The notes below the pieces were generated by a model. That model did not search any database. It was not told the DNA's origin and saw only the letters and a list, made by a program, of their open reading frames with translations. This document shows, one piece after another, positions 11,553 through 22,744 of a DNA stretch of 64,000 bases. Source of the stretch: Xanthostigma xanthostigma (taxonomy: Eukaryota > Arthropoda > Insecta > Raphidioptera > Raphidiidae); the NCBI GenBank assembly GCA_963575645.1, contig OY754464.1, positions 74,188,948-74,252,947 on the forward strand, in the 5' to 3' direction. Made by a program: the position numbers and the translations under genes. Position 1 is the first letter of the stretch, and the number at the start of each line of letters is the position of its first letter.

Positions 11553-11643
11553 TACAGTGGGTAGCCGTGCGGTCTAAAGCACGGGTCTTCGCTGACGTCA
11601 ACTCTCGGAATCACGGGTCGTGGGTTCTAATCCCGTCCACGCC
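11553..11643 (+). mobile_element. tRNA-like sequence (probable SINE head or tRNA pseudogene)
   Basis: An A box (tagccgtgcggtc, 11562-11574) and a B box (gggttctaatccc, 11622-11634) sit about 48 bp apart, as in tRNAs with a long variable arm. The 3' acceptor strand tccacgcc pairs with only part of the 5' side (gtgg), so a functional cloverleaf is unlikely. An A-run follows. The same ggtctaaagcac core occurs at 19930 and, reversed, at 48390. Confidence 0.5.
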
Positions 11644-11649
11644 GAAAAA

Positions 11650-12229
11650 AAAATTGTTTTTTTTCGGCAAATTTTTGACAATAAATCGAACTAAAAAGTG
11701 GAAAATAAATATAGTTTAAAAAAACTAAAAAACACGCTTTATATCAAACTAAAAAGTAAAAAATATTTTTTTTTAAATAAGTATATTTATAAATAAGAAA
11801 GATCAGTACTCGAAATTTCTTTGTAGGCCATGACTTTAACAGCGGCGCTACTGCTTAGCTCTGCAGTTTTCAAAACGTAATCACGATTAAAATTTAAATT
11901 ATTAAATGTTTTGTTTAGTTCAATGATTGCCCGCGGCAATCAATTTCAAACCCTTCGAATAGATCTTTGCATCCCTGTTTAATCATCAATGAATGAGTCA
12001 CTGTATTATTACGTTCTCATCACGTGTGCGATTTACATACTTCTAAGATGACAATAGCTGGGGTGTTTTGATGTTAAAAGCTAATTACTTTGCGGAACAA
12101 AAGAAGCTCGAGTGCCAGTGTTGAAGCAAAACAAACGAACTACAGTATCGTTGACTGAACGTAACCTCACTTTTGTTCTTGTGGCAATCTAGTTAACATC
12201 TGGCCGCCATAGTGTACTCGAAGAATATA
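11650..12229. other. Gene-less stretch with 'aaactaaaaagt' blocks
   Basis: Blocks of aaactaaaaagtrraaaata recur (11690, 11745) and resemble those at 40640 and 40770, implying a shared old repeat. Nothing coding. Confidence 0.4.
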
Positions 12230-12536
12230 CACGTCACGAATCTAAAAAGCTCGGAAGTTAGATGCGAATGCGGGCTTGCGCTTCTGCAGTCTGTTGAGAA
12301 ACTACAAACTCGCAACTCAACAAAACTAAAATAGCAATAACAATTTGACAATAGCGTACTGTACTTTAAAGCAGGAAAGCGACAAGTGACAAAGGCAACG
12401 AGCGATCACGGCCAATCACCGACGAGCGCACGTTCCGTGCAGGTAGCTGAAAGGTGGTGGGAGTCTCAACGGCCAAAAATGTGCCTTTGCGACACTGTTT
12501 GTGACTAACTTCCGAACCTTTTATATCCGTGGCGCG
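12230..12536. mobile_element. TA-flanked MITE with ~33-bp diverged TIRs
   Basis: The left end cacgtcacgaatctaaaaag, continuing into ctcggaagttag, is inverted at the right as ctaacttccgaac... ending ccgtggcgcg at 12536. TA flanks both sides (12228-12229, 12537-12538). The TIRs match at roughly three-quarters of positions. No ORF. Confidence 0.6.
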
Positions 12537-12796
12537 TATTATACCTATGTTTTAATGATATAGCGAACTAACATTCCAATACTTTAACTGTTTATCTCGT
12601 AGCGTCGCGTCGTGTTGTTCTTCCAATGTGGAAGATCAAAATGTGCTGCATGAGTGAGAAATATTAAGACGTAGTTTTAATCGATAGCTGTCTCCTTTTT
12701 CAGTACAATGAATAATTATCAATGGTATGACCGCTGTACTGTTGACAAAATATTTTTTGCACTTCACCCCTACCCCCGCCCCCTTAAAAATAGATA

Positions 12797-13041
12797 CAGT
12801 AGAGCCTCGATAATCCGTACTACCAAAAAACAACCCCTGTTCGGACTGGCGGGGCGTTCGGATTATAGTATGTTAGTATGTTATGGCACACTTTTCAGCT
12901 ATAGTTAAAGTTTTATGTTTGCGTTTCGGTGTAGGAACCATAAGATCAGCGGCCACGATAAGAGTGAGAGGGGGGCAGTCGGCAGTTCGGATTACAGCGG
13001 CGTTCGGATTAGCCTGAGTACGGATTATCGAGGCTCTACTG
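12797..13041. mobile_element. pogo/Tigger-like internally deleted element
   Basis: The inverted ends cagtagagcctcgataatcc and ggattatcgaggctctactg, with TA on each side (12795-12796, 13042-13043), are typical of pogo/Tigger elements. On the minus strand the interior still reads PKRKHKTLTIAEKCAI, matching the N-terminal CENP-B-type helix-turn-helix of Tigger transposases (KRK..LTI.EK..I). Only these ~22 residues remain before the frame meets sequence from the other end, so it is a deletion derivative. Confidence 0.9.
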
Positions 13042-13065
13042 TACTTTTCAAGACAGTGTAATGAA

Positions 13066-13147
13066 TTCAAAGATATGTTCGTTTAAACATTCTCATAAAA
13101 TCGGATTTCATTTAATTAATTATTATTTAAACGAACATATCTTTGAA
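13066..13147. repeat. Perfect 22-bp inverted repeat, 38-bp spacer
   Basis: 13066-13087 and 13126-13147 are exact inverse copies (ttcaaagatatgttcgttta core). It lies 24 bp after the Tigger derivative. Origin unknown. Confidence 0.85.
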
Positions 13148-13149
13148 AA

Positions 13150-14984
13150 TAATTAATTTTCGAATTTAGTACTTAGGATTTTTTTGTGGGAATTTAATTC
13201 TCTACAAAATGCTGCTATCAAAAATTAAAAAAAAAATTCTACCAGCTATCCATGTTTGCGTAAAAACGTCGTTTTTCCCATGTTAATTAAATGGGAAACT
13301 AACTCGGTTTGCGCTGTTCACAGGTTTGATTTAAGAAGCTGAAATTTGGGGAGAATTTTTTTTTTAGCTAATGAAACCGAAAAAAGTACCCTAATGTCCA
13401 TTTTCGACTAGTGTAGGTACATATGTTAATGATTCACTAACTTAGCCTCTATTCTGTTGGTAGCCTTTTTCTGCAAGCAACAATAATACGTCAACACGCT
13501 GGTTAATATATTTCGGAACAAATCAACAATATGGCGTCAACTCATGACGTCATTAGCACTGGGCAGTAAACGGAACATACCCACGGCGTGTTATAATCAT
13601 ACATTTGATAACTTCTATATTGCTAGTGGCCGTAAGTGGAAGCGTGACCCATGAAGTGAGACAGCAAATGACTGTTTTCTATATCTTTCTTTTTACTTGA
13701 CCCATTGTGCGCAAGTGTCGCGTCTGAAGTGGGGCAATTAGTAAGTGGAATAGAACAAGCCACCTCCCTTTCACAGCTTAGTTCCATGTGCAAACTGACG
13801 CTGCAACTGACGCGCATGCTCCATTCACGGACATGAGCATGAGACGTTTATATGTCTGCAGCGTGGTGTTGAAGTCTTTCTCCCGATCTTTGCTTGTAAT
13901 GTAGAGAGTATTAACCTTCAAGCGGGCGCGCGTAGTCGAATCGACCGCGCTTAGTACATTTTCGTTCATATTATTATTATTACCCATCACATTTATTTCT
14001 CATTTCTAGTAGCCTGTCGCTATGTCATTGGGAGTAAAATAAAGAATAAACCGTCACTCAAGGCGCTCCCCCCACTCCACAGATCGCAATTGTTTTAGTC
14101 CCGGTGTCATACAAAATTTATTTGCAATCAATGTTATATGGACGAAGAAACTGATTCTGATGAAAACTAAACCAGAGTTAATTAATTTTTATTCTTATTT
14201 TGTAATTTTTAATATTAGACTAGGTATATACTAGTCTGAGATATGTAAAAGGGTTTTGTGTTCCTAATTTTTGTTTTAATTCAAAGAATATTTGAGTTAT
14301 GTTAATTAATTAAATAATTGTTTCTTTTTCATAATTTTAATTACTTTTTTTGACAAATCAGACTTTAAAGACAATGATAATATATCTGAGTACAAATAAA
14401 TAAATAAATATTGAAAAAGTAGTGTTTTATTTCTTTTATTCATCCCATAGGTCTTTTCGGTTACGCGCGCCCGCTCCCGTTACAAATGACCGCGCGCCCG
14501 CTCCCGTTACAAATGACCGCGCGCCCGCTTGAAGGAAACTTCTCCCGATCTTTGCTTGTAATATAGAGAGTAATAAATATATAGTTATAATAGTCGACCT
14601 AACCTGTAGCATAGCGTAATATCAGGCACATGGTATGAGTATTTAGCGCTGGTCTCGGTGATAAACTGAACTAACGGGGTTGGCAGTGTGAATCAACTGG
14701 CCTGTGTAAAGATGAAAGAAAATGAAGATATCATACATGTGCATATACAAAGTGGGGGTGCATCCGAGCTGGTGGAGTGGATGCTTCCCCCCAGCATACG
14801 GGGGAATGTTACATGCTACGTCATAGTTATCGTGTTTATATATGCACGGACCAAAGCACCGTGTCGTCCGAGGTAATGTAAAAAATATGCTGGTAGAAGT
14901 TTAACAAGAGGTGAAGCTTCCAAGCTGGCAAGTACACTAAAGTTTAAGAGTTTTTACACTGGAAAAAATAAGATTCCTTTAGTT
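13150..14984. other. Long gene-less stretch with a short GC-rich tandem repeat
   Basis: At 14464-14530 a 27-bp unit (gcgcgcccgctcccgttaca core) is repeated about 2.4 times. Blocks ctcccgatctttgcttgtaa at 13879 and 14543 are repeats of one another and each lies next to a gcgcgc segment, so 13860-13935 and 14463-14580 probably share an origin. Frames here are short and use no recognisable motif. Confidence 0.5.
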
Positions 14985-15500
14985 CAGTGGTCGGCAACCT
15001 TTTGGTAAGCGAGGGCCACATAATGGCAAATTGAAAAAAAGGCGGGCCGCACTTGTTCATAATTTTAATAATAGGTATTTGTGATATTAAAAATTCAAAA
15101 AAATTGCATTTGAATTTTATTAAAAATTTAACTGAGAACTTCAAAATGGAACTATTCTTTTACAAAAATTAGTGTGGCGTTTGAGATTGTATTTGAGTGG
15201 CTATTTGTTGTATGTTAGCTTCCAGGTTTGTAGTTGCAATTCGTAGAAGTTAAATAACTTTTAGGTGTTCATTTAGGGATTAATATAATTATAATAACCA
15301 ATAGAAAAAAATATACCTAAAATATAAAATCATTAAAAGATAATATGCTTTATTCGCTATTTTGCAATAACATGCAAATATGTTATTGCACAATAGCGAA
15401 AAAGCATATCGTTTAATGATTTTATATTTTATAATTTTTTCTATTGGTTATTATATAAAATCCCTAAATTCATTTCCAAGGCACGCCAGGCCTCTATAAT
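14985..15500 (-). mobile_element. Second copy of the 4077-type hAT element, truncated
   Basis: Starts cagtggtcggcaacc at 14985 and is the reverse of the 3' part of the 4077-5013 element (gcgggccgcacttgttcata, ctaatttttgtaaaag in reverse, agttgcaattcgtag). The transposase-end text corresponding to EHLK is interrupted by the hairpin element 15275-15468. The far end was not found. Confidence 0.75.
15275..15468. mobile_element. Hairpin MITE (194 bp) nested in the hAT copy
   Basis: The two halves are inverted copies around a centre near 15372 (ttgcaataacatg and its inverse). A direct repeat ttcattt lies on each side (15268-15274 and 15469-15475). The hAT sequence resumes after it, compared with the 4077 copy, so it is an insertion. 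No coding capacity. Confidence 0.8.
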
Positions 15501-16254
15501 ATGTCGCTTAGCGCATTGTGATTTGTAGAGATGCACGCTTGAGTGTGAAAAACAGGTCTTTTCTTTCTTTTTAATTCAAACGTGACGACATAAATACAGA
15601 CATGCCCAACGGACAACCGGGCAAATCCTCGATGAACCGGTGCCCTATGGAGTTGCCAAAAATAGCTATAAATATTAAAATTTATAATTATTGTTTTCAA
15701 CTGTTCAATATTTATTCACACGAATTGCTCACCTCCTGAAATATTTCGCAATACTTAACAGTCTGTATAGAACCAGCTTGAACTAGGCACCGTTTTACAT
15801 CTTTACTAATATAATATAAAGTTGAAGAGTTTGTTTATAATATATTTTACATATAATATAGTGTGGTTATCCGGTGTCTGTATAGTCTAAAATCGACCTT
15901 CACCGAGCTGATAATAGTATGAAACATATTTTATCACGAATTTAGTATATTAGAAAAAAAATCCTGGACAAACTATTTTTAATTATTTTTAAAAAAATGA
16001 TTTTTTATTAAATGTTGCAACATCAAGATAATAAGAAAATTTTGTCCTGACTTGAAGTATAAAACGTATAGAATGTGCAGCCGTTGGGTTGTCTATTATT
16101 TACCTGGGCGAACTACTGGGTTGTCAGGTATAAACAGGTATGTCGCTGCAAGTTACTTTCACTTGATTGGATATTAGAAAAAATTTTATATCATCATAAG
16201 CGCTGTTTTATTGCGAACACGTCTGCGAAAAATTCGGTCCTATTAGGGGTTTGC
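15501..16254. other. Gene-less AT-rich stretch
   Basis: No supported feature. Confidence 0.5.
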
Positions 16255-16525
16255 GAATTTTAAAGATTGTAATTTTGACGCGCGTGGAAGTGTGTGACAG
16301 AGAGATCCGAGGTAAGTAACTGTGTAAAAATAAAGGACCCAACATTGCAGTCGCTTGTGATGGCACCCTGAATATTAGAAAGTTTACATACCGAGCACTT
16401 TCTAATATTCAGGGTGCCATCACAAGCGACTGCGATATTGGGTCCTTTATTTTTACACAGTTACTTACCTCGGATCTCTCTGTCACACACTTCCACGCGC
16501 GTCAAAATTAAAATCTTTAAAATTC
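16255..16525. repeat. Near-perfect long hairpin, 129-bp arms
   Basis: 16255-16383 and 16397-16525 are inverse copies differing at about three of 129 positions, around a 13-nt loop. Ends are gaattttaaagatt. Such a structure would fold into a long double-stranded RNA if transcribed. No TSD could be assigned. The 5' flank reads, in reverse, gcaaacccctaatag, which partly resembles the one-sided tail of the hairpin insert at 25741. Confidence 0.93.
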
Positions 16526-16529
16526 AACC

Positions 16530-17115
16530 TAGTTTTACCCGAAAACAATCGGCCAATACTAGATTTAACCAAGAGTAAGTGACTACACCTAGTCCTAACC
16601 GGCTAAAACTAGGTGTAGCCGCACTTCGGGTTCTAGCCGTAACATATAGATAACGACTTTGATGTTTTTTTTTCATTTTTTTGACTCTCTTTTGCATCTC
16701 TAGTACTTACTGCTGAGGTAATGACATTAACGACTAAAATACTTTAGTAAAAGTGCGAGATTGTAATCTGTGATATTGGCGTTAGCGTTTCAAAGAAGAC
16801 GTTAATATAATATTCAAAAGTTTCTTGTCGGAGAAAAGAAAATGAAATTATGATTTTTTGTTGCGTCTATACGTTCCATTGCAGCTACAGTTTGTCATGT
16901 AAATGATAATAATAGGGATGTGCAAATGCTAGACAAATTAAATTCGTCGAGTAGAAAAAAAAATGCTTCTAACCTTCAAACGTGGAAGAAGTGAAACTTA
17001 TATTAAACTCAGTTACATATAGTCCGTAACGGTTTTACTTATTCTACCGTGAAAATGCAGTACGCGTATAAAAAAGTTTCACTTCAAAAACAGCGAGTTC
17101 CGAAACAATCACAAG
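16530..17115. other. Gene-less stretch
   Basis: Short inverted blocks cctagttttacccg and ggctaaaactaggtgtagcc near 16527-16620 suggest an eroded element. Nothing coding. Confidence 0.4.
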
Positions 17116-17403
17116 CAGTCCTGGATTTATAAATAGGCCGTATAGGCCGCGACCTAGGGACGGCAGCGTCCTAGGGGCGGCAGTTTTCAGAGGAGGGTCA
17201 CTTGAGTTCAGAGGACTATTAAATAGTCCCGTAAAAAATTGTATATCTTGTTTCTTTTTTACGCTCTTTCTTAATGACTAATTCACGTTTATTTAACTTT
17301 AAAGCCTTCTTTACTACAAATGAAAAATTATTAATTTAGAAAGGTATGTACGGCGGCAGAAATAAAGTGGCCTACACTCATAAAAAATATAAATCCGGCA
17401 CTG
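17116..17403. mobile_element. hAT MITE, family 'cagtgscggattt', copy 1
   Basis: The ends cagtcctggatttataaata and the inverse of cagtgccggatttatat are flanked by the 8-bp duplication atcacaag (17108-17115 and 17404-17411). Related ends occur at 43644/47046 and, as a single end, near 40431. Confidence 0.88.
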
Positions 17404-17689
17404 ATCACAAGAGATATTGTGTAAAAGACTTAACAAGTAACAACTGATCCAGTAAGATAGAATCAAGAAGATTAGAGTGGACAAAATGACTGTCATGCTT
17501 TTAAATACGGCACTATACCAGGCGCCGCCGCGAACAGTCTTGAATATGCGCACAGTATGAATTGCGGTACTCTGCGCAGAAATACACACTCGTGACATGC
17601 GCAGATTGCCCCGAATAGTCTTACGCGCACATTCGAGTACAACCGCAGCGTTGCCTGATATACCTATCGTCGCATTTTCTGTCAACTTA

Positions 17690-18116
17690 ATGCCGCTACA
17701 TACGCTACATGCTGGCCGGCAGGCTGGGTATGAGGCTGGAAATGACGTCACTGCGGGCTCGCCTGCTAACTCACAAGATAGATTTGAAAATTAGAACAGG
17801 GCATATTTTTCGTGCTAGTATCTCTGCTTGCCTGAGTAAGAACCAAACAGTATCTTGTCACGTGGGCGACATAAACAAACGCCCACAAACCAACATGACG
17901 TCATTCTGTCCAGAGTCAGACAACGGACACGTTTTGCTCTGTGTTTATATTTGAACTGTCACTGCGCGCGCTCTAGATCTCTCCTCAAAACAAGCTTGAA
18001 AAGACGTCTCGTGTGAAGCGAGCACATGACAACAATCAAGAAAACCAGCGCTAAAAAAAAGTAGTCAAATCTGGCAAGGAATCTAGCGGCAAATCCAGTC
18101 TCGTGTGCAGCGGCCA
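17690..18116. mobile_element. PIF/Harbinger-like non-autonomous element, copy 1
   Basis: The right end is ctcgtgtgcagcggcca and the left end a degraded inverse, atgccgctacatacg. TTA flanks both sides (17687-17689, 18117-18119). The body matches 29777-30225 (cacgtgggcgac, acgttttgctctgtg, gtgaagcgagcac blocks). Open frames in it differ between copies and are not conserved as protein. Confidence 0.8.
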
Positions 18117-18374
18117 TTAATTCGGTCTCCTTTTGTGTCTGATCTCTTTGAATAGAATCATAAAAAAATAGCTGACTGTGGAGGATTACTTCATTTTAAC
18201 CACACTCTTCCGCGACTGTTAGGTATTATAATAAAATAATATAATATTATAATTAACAAAAAGTAATTCTTTATTTCTTTAGTGTTGAACTGTTTGGTTT
18301 CTAAATTATACTGATTTTTACATTTCAAAAAATACTAAATATTTTAATTCAAAAGGAATTTTTACATTACATAA

Positions 18375-18982
18375 TCATATATATTATATTAATACGCTAA
18401 GGTTAAAGATGTTTGCCTCCCTTTTTAGAAAAAAACCTCACAATTTCTCCACATAAATTATATTTATCATTTTACAGATAATTGCTTGCTCTACTGGCAT
18501 CGATAACTAAAAAATTTATTATTGCTTTTGTTTTTGTAAATTAATTAAAATACAGCAACGCTGAACAACGTCTGCCATCTGACGGCTTTAATTTTGAAAC
18601 AACGTCAACACTTCGATCTGTCATCTGACCTTCATATTGTAATACAACAAACACAATACTGCATACTGCCATCTAACGGCTTTAATTTTGAAACAGCGAG
18701 CAACGCTGAACAACGTCACAGCAATGCTGCATGATGCCATCTGACGGCTTAACTCAATGCTTTTGCTACTTGCGCCTCTATATGACAATTTTAGTAAAAT
18801 ATTTCTTCGATCTGTCATCTGAGCTTCATATTGTAATACAACAAAAAGAAGAACGTTATAAGCAGTGTGCAAAATTAGAAACGAATTGAATACCTGCAAT
18901 CATATTTAAAAAATAATTTTGTAAAGTGATAATTTATTATTATACTTATTTAGTGCGAATAATTCGCACAGGTCACACTAGT
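18375..18982 (+). mobile_element. Non-autonomous Helitron, family H1, copy 1 (608 bp)
   Basis: It starts TC after A and ends ...gtgcgaataattcgcac, aggtcaca, CTAGT before T, which is the Helitron layout: a hairpin about 10 nt before a CTRR-type 3' end and insertion between A and T. Homology with 55362-55957 begins and ends at exactly these bases. Internally a block of about 30 bp (gccatctgacggctttaatt core) recurs three times. No Rep/helicase code. Confidence 0.88.
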
Positions 18983-19540
18983 TAATTATAGTACAGTACA
19001 ATTCCAATAAGTTGCAATCCCAAAAGCGACTTTTAGCTATCAGAATTTGGAAGGAGTAATCGATATCCCAAAAAATGTCGAGTCGCGTCATAAATAAAAG
19101 AATAACAAAAGAATCATAAGAAAATGTAATAAAATGTTTTGTGACTATGATCTGTTCCAACAAGTAAACGAGATTTCAGAAATATTATTAAAATTTAATG
19201 AAACATACTTTGCGTCTATTTTAACTTAATTAAAGTCAATTTAATTTGAGTCAAATAAATCTGACAGTTTTCTTGTCGGCTAATTATTTAAAGATTGATT
19301 GACGGGTAGCGTCTCGCACTCTGGTAGAATGACGTTGCAGTATAGTGTGGCAGATTAAGAGTCAAGAAGTCAAAGAAGGGGAAGTTTGTTCCGGTATAGG
19401 TTTTGGAGCACTGATCTCTAATTGATGGATAGCACATAAGAACAATTATTTAAAATATTTTTGAAGTAAAACTTATTTACACACGCTTGACTTGTGGAGT
19501 AATGCGTGACGAGAGATTTACGGAAACTGTGATCGGGCGA
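18983..19540. other. Gene-less stretch
   Basis: No supported feature. Confidence 0.5.
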
Positions 19541-19544
19541 GGCG

Positions 19545-19960
19545 AACGGAAGTTGATAGGGAGATATAAGTTAGTGAAGATAGAAAGAGGATGAGAAATA
19601 CTTCACTGGCTAGTGGCGCCATCAGGTGGCCGAAACAAATACTTCACTGGCTAGTGGCGCCATCAGGTGGTCGAAACAAATACTTCACTGGCTAGTGGCG
19701 CCATCAGGTGGCCGAAAATATAAGCAGTACTAACAATAGAATGACACATACTTTACTTGCCAGTGGCGCTATCGGGTGACAGAAAAAAGTAATGTTTTGT
19801 TCAATACATTAAATATTCTACGACGTTTAAAGTGAATAAAATTGTAAATTCATTTTAAAGTTCATATTTTGTGAATTTTCGGGTGAATTATAACAAATTA
19901 TGGCAGGAAGAAGTTTTACTTCAGTCGTGTGGTCTAAAGCACACTCTCTTTCTTTTAGTG
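19545..19960 (+). mobile_element. Repeat family R3, copy 1 (SINE-like, tRNA-like core at its end)
   Basis: Matches 48385-48870 in reverse. It contains a variable number of the 'ctagtggcgccatcaggtgg' unit, then tatggcaggaagaagtttta and the ggtctaaagcacac core also seen in the tRNA-like unit at 11570. The copy at 48 kb has about 200 bp more between gacagaaaaaag and tacattaaatatt. Confidence 0.75.
19604..19720 (+). repeat. Three tandem 42-bp units
   Basis: The unit aaatacttcactggctagtg ... ggtggccgaaac occurs three times in a row with at most one change; a fourth diverged unit (ttacttgccagtggcgctat) follows at 19752. The reverse copy at 48.8 kb has only one unit plus the diverged one, so the array expanded here. 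Confidence 0.9.
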
Positions 19961-19969
19961 TACTCATCC

Positions 19970-20770
19970 CATGAACAGGTATTAAAACAGCGTGATCTGC
20001 ATTTGATTGGTCGCTTGAAACTCAACACAACGGAATAACCAATCAGATACTTTGTGCACCCTTATCAAGCATGCGCTATTCACGTGTATATCTGTTGATA
20101 GGAAAGACTATATCGTCAATGGTAAAATAGCTGAATTGATAATTCAAATTTCCCGCTAAAATTGACACCCTAACCTTTTCTCTCTCTCTCTCTTTCTCAG
20201 AACTTCTTATCAACGTTGTGTCGCTTTTAAAGCGACTAAATATATATCTGCTCTTTGTTATTCAGGGCTCAATGATTTAGAGATGTCAAATTTATATTAA
20301 TTTGCTACAATTTCCTTTCCATATCCCGTTATAAAATATTTAAAAAAATGTATTTTTCTGAGTTTTGAACCACTCACGTTCTTTTGTTATTTTTATCTCG
20401 ATGTTACAGTCAGCGACTACAGCGCTGCGCAGTAGTACCTTTCTACATATTAAATATCTGGGGTAGCAAGGAGAAATGGTTCATGTTGACAAAAAGTAAA
20501 ATTAACAACTATATTTTTGTAGGGAATCATGAATAATATGCAATTATTTTATTTTGTACTGTGATCATGTTGCCAAATTCGTAGAATAATTTTATCAAAA
20601 TTTGATAGGACGTGAGCTTACGACGTATATAATTTTTTGTACATACAAAATGTCCTCGTGTAGAAAATTATGAAAAAATAGACAAAAAAAATTTAGTTAT
20701 GTCCAAATTTTGGATCAACAATATTGACAGGAAAGTTCACGCGAAATTTTCAACGTCAAGTATCTACCAG
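19970..20770. other. Gene-less stretch
   Basis: A short CT run lies at 20177-20196 before 'ttctcag'. Nothing coding supported. Confidence 0.45.
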
Positions 20771-20772
20771 TA

Positions 20773-21010
20773 TACTGCCGTAAAAAGGCAAAAGGCAGTA
20801 AGTGACCAACTTATGAATTTGAGTAAATCAAGATTTACTAAAAATGTATTGACCGTTCAGAATTTTAGATTATGGAAACCAAAACATGGGGGAAACATTT
20901 TTTAAAGACAATAAAATTATTGCTGCAGAACTTACTGCTGTCGTTGGTTTCAGTATGAACTCATTTTTCAACAAATGTCACTTACTGCCCTTTGCCTTTT
21001 TAGGGCAGTA
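20773..21010. mobile_element. TA-flanked MITE (238 bp)
   Basis: The terminal 35 bp (tactgccgtaaaaaggcaaa ... cagtaagtgac) are repeated inverted at the right end with about two mismatches. TA flanks it (20771-20772, 21011-21012). Tc1/mariner-type TSD. Confidence 0.85.
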
Positions 21011-21389
21011 TAGGGCATAGGCTGTGTTCACGAAGCCTACAGCGCTGCTAGTGTTTAATAGAGAATTATTGAACTCACTTTTTATGGAAATCGCGACATG
21101 TTTCTATGGTGATAAGTCGAAAACTTTAGTTGGCCATGACGTGTCAAAAAAAATGTAATAAGGAAAACTGATGTTAATTTTATATAGGTACCATAAAATT
21201 CAGACTGTAAACCACTATATAAATAGCATAACACAAAAGATATGTGAGAATTATTTATTTATCAATTATGACGTAGATACAATATATAAATAATTAATAA
21301 CAAGAACACTTGAGTAAGTGTTATAATCAATACTAGCTTTGCAGTTTACATTTCAATTAATATACGTAACTTAAGCTAGTATGTATCCA

Positions 21390-21714
21390 CTACACGGGTG
21401 CAAGAGAAGGGAGGAGGGACATGAGTACGCACGTTCATCTTCGTTTACCGAGATGAATGTTGTGTCCAAATTTCATGATGATCGGAGTTACCGATCAAAA
21501 GTTTGTATCGTACGGACAAATTTTGAGTTATATTTTGCAACATTGATGCTCCGCTCCTATTGGTCATAGCGCGATATTATATAGCCTGTTGCCTTCCTCG
21601 ATAAATGGGCTATCCAACAAACAAACAAATTTCCAATTCGAACCAGTTGTTCCTGATATTAGCGCGTTCAACCAAACAAACAAACAAACTCTTCAGCTTT
21701 ATATATTAGTATAG
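21390..21714 (+). mobile_element. Family S repeat, copy 2
   Basis: Lacks the first ~25 bp of the family head but has the complete 3' end: attcgaaccagttgttcctg, gattagcgcgttcaacc, caaacaaacaaac and tagtatagat. Confidence 0.8.
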
Positions 21715-22117
21715 ATTCACGATCTGAAGTCATTGTCATATTTTGTGACGTGTAGCATAAAAGATCAACCATAAGCCAGTTGCCCTTGAAGGCGCAGATG
21801 TAGTATATTATGTATTTGTTATAATGTATATAGAACAGGCAATTGGCTTAACATCGAAGTCAGTAAAGTCCCGGTAGACAGCGGCCCTGGGAAATGTCGG
21901 TCGTCGACGAGACCGGGCTTCGAGAACGACGCGACAGTTTGCGTGTTAAATGACAGCTCTTAATTAACGCAACGTCTGCCGGGGATTTTTGAAATTGCTG
22001 TCAGTAACTTTCATTTTATTTGGGAGAAAAAAACGCTATATAATGCAACATTAATGAGATAAATAAAAACAATGGAGCAACGACAGTACTGACAAACAAT
22101 TGAAAACTAAAAGACTA
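21715..22117. other. Gene-less stretch with small inverted repeat
   Basis: aagccagttgcc at 21772 and ggcaattggctt at 21838 form the ends of an ~80-bp palindromic unit. A GC-richer block at 21870-21990 (gtcggtcgtcgacgagaccg) is unlike its surroundings; no ORF. Confidence 0.4.
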
Positions 22118-22119
22118 TA

Positions 22120-22738
22120 CAGTGTGGTCACGTAAGTGTGCAACATATGGGAAAATTTTTAATTAAATGCACAACCAATATACAAATATTGCCAAAAGTT
22201 GGTGCATGTCCGATAATCATTTTAGGTGCTCTTAGAATTGTTGAAACTCAAACAGCATACAGGGTGTTTAATATCGTTGCAACAAACATAAAGTTTGTGA
22301 TTCCATAAAAAATTAAAAATCTAAGTTAATTTTATAAATATGCCTGAATTTGAACAAAGTTATGCGAAATTGATTTGATTTTGAATAATTTATTAGTGTT
22401 TCAGGTATCTAAGTATAAAAAAAATTATCAAAAAAATTGTAATTTTGTTTTTCAAAAAAAAAAAAAATTTTTTTTCCATGTTTTGGTATTTGGACATAAC
22501 TTTTAATAATCTAAACAACTTTTTCTTATAACATTTCGCTGAATTTTTTTAAATAAGGGCACTTTACTCTTGTACAATTTTTATATTTTTTGACCCATCC
22601 TGTATGCTGTTTGAGTTTCAACAATTCTAAGAGCACCTAAAATGATTATCGGACATGCATCAACTTTTGGCAATATTTGTATTTTGATTGTGCATTTAAA
22701 AATTTTCCCATATGTTGCACACTTAAGTGACCACACTG
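22120..22738. mobile_element. TA-flanked MITE with ~155-bp TIRs (619 bp)
   Basis: Begins cagtgtggtcacgtaagtgt and ends with the inverse, with TA on both sides (22118-22119, 22739-22740). The inverted match runs past gagcacctaaaatgattatc to about 155 bp per side. Long TIRs and a TA duplication suit a Tc1/mariner-driven MITE. The centre is A/T-rich. Confidence 0.92.
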
Positions 22739-22744
22739 TATATT

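Noticed and set aside
11553..11643. Functional tRNA gene
   Set aside because: A and B boxes are present but the acceptor stem pairs at only about four positions and the anticodon arm is not convincing.
17314..17751. 145-codon frame on the minus strand
   Set aside because: It crosses the end of one MITE and the start of another and has no conserved motif.
18621..18899. 92-codon frame as a real small protein gene
   Set aside because: Starts at TTG, lies within a non-autonomous Helitron, and the differences from its 55-kb copy are mostly replacement changes.
19790..19840. The ~200 bp present at 48.5-48.7 kb but absent here read as a spliced intron
   Set aside because: The 48-kb segment can be drawn with GT and AG ends, but the 19-kb junction keeps extra bases (gtaatgttttgttc) not expected from splicing; a deletion fits better.
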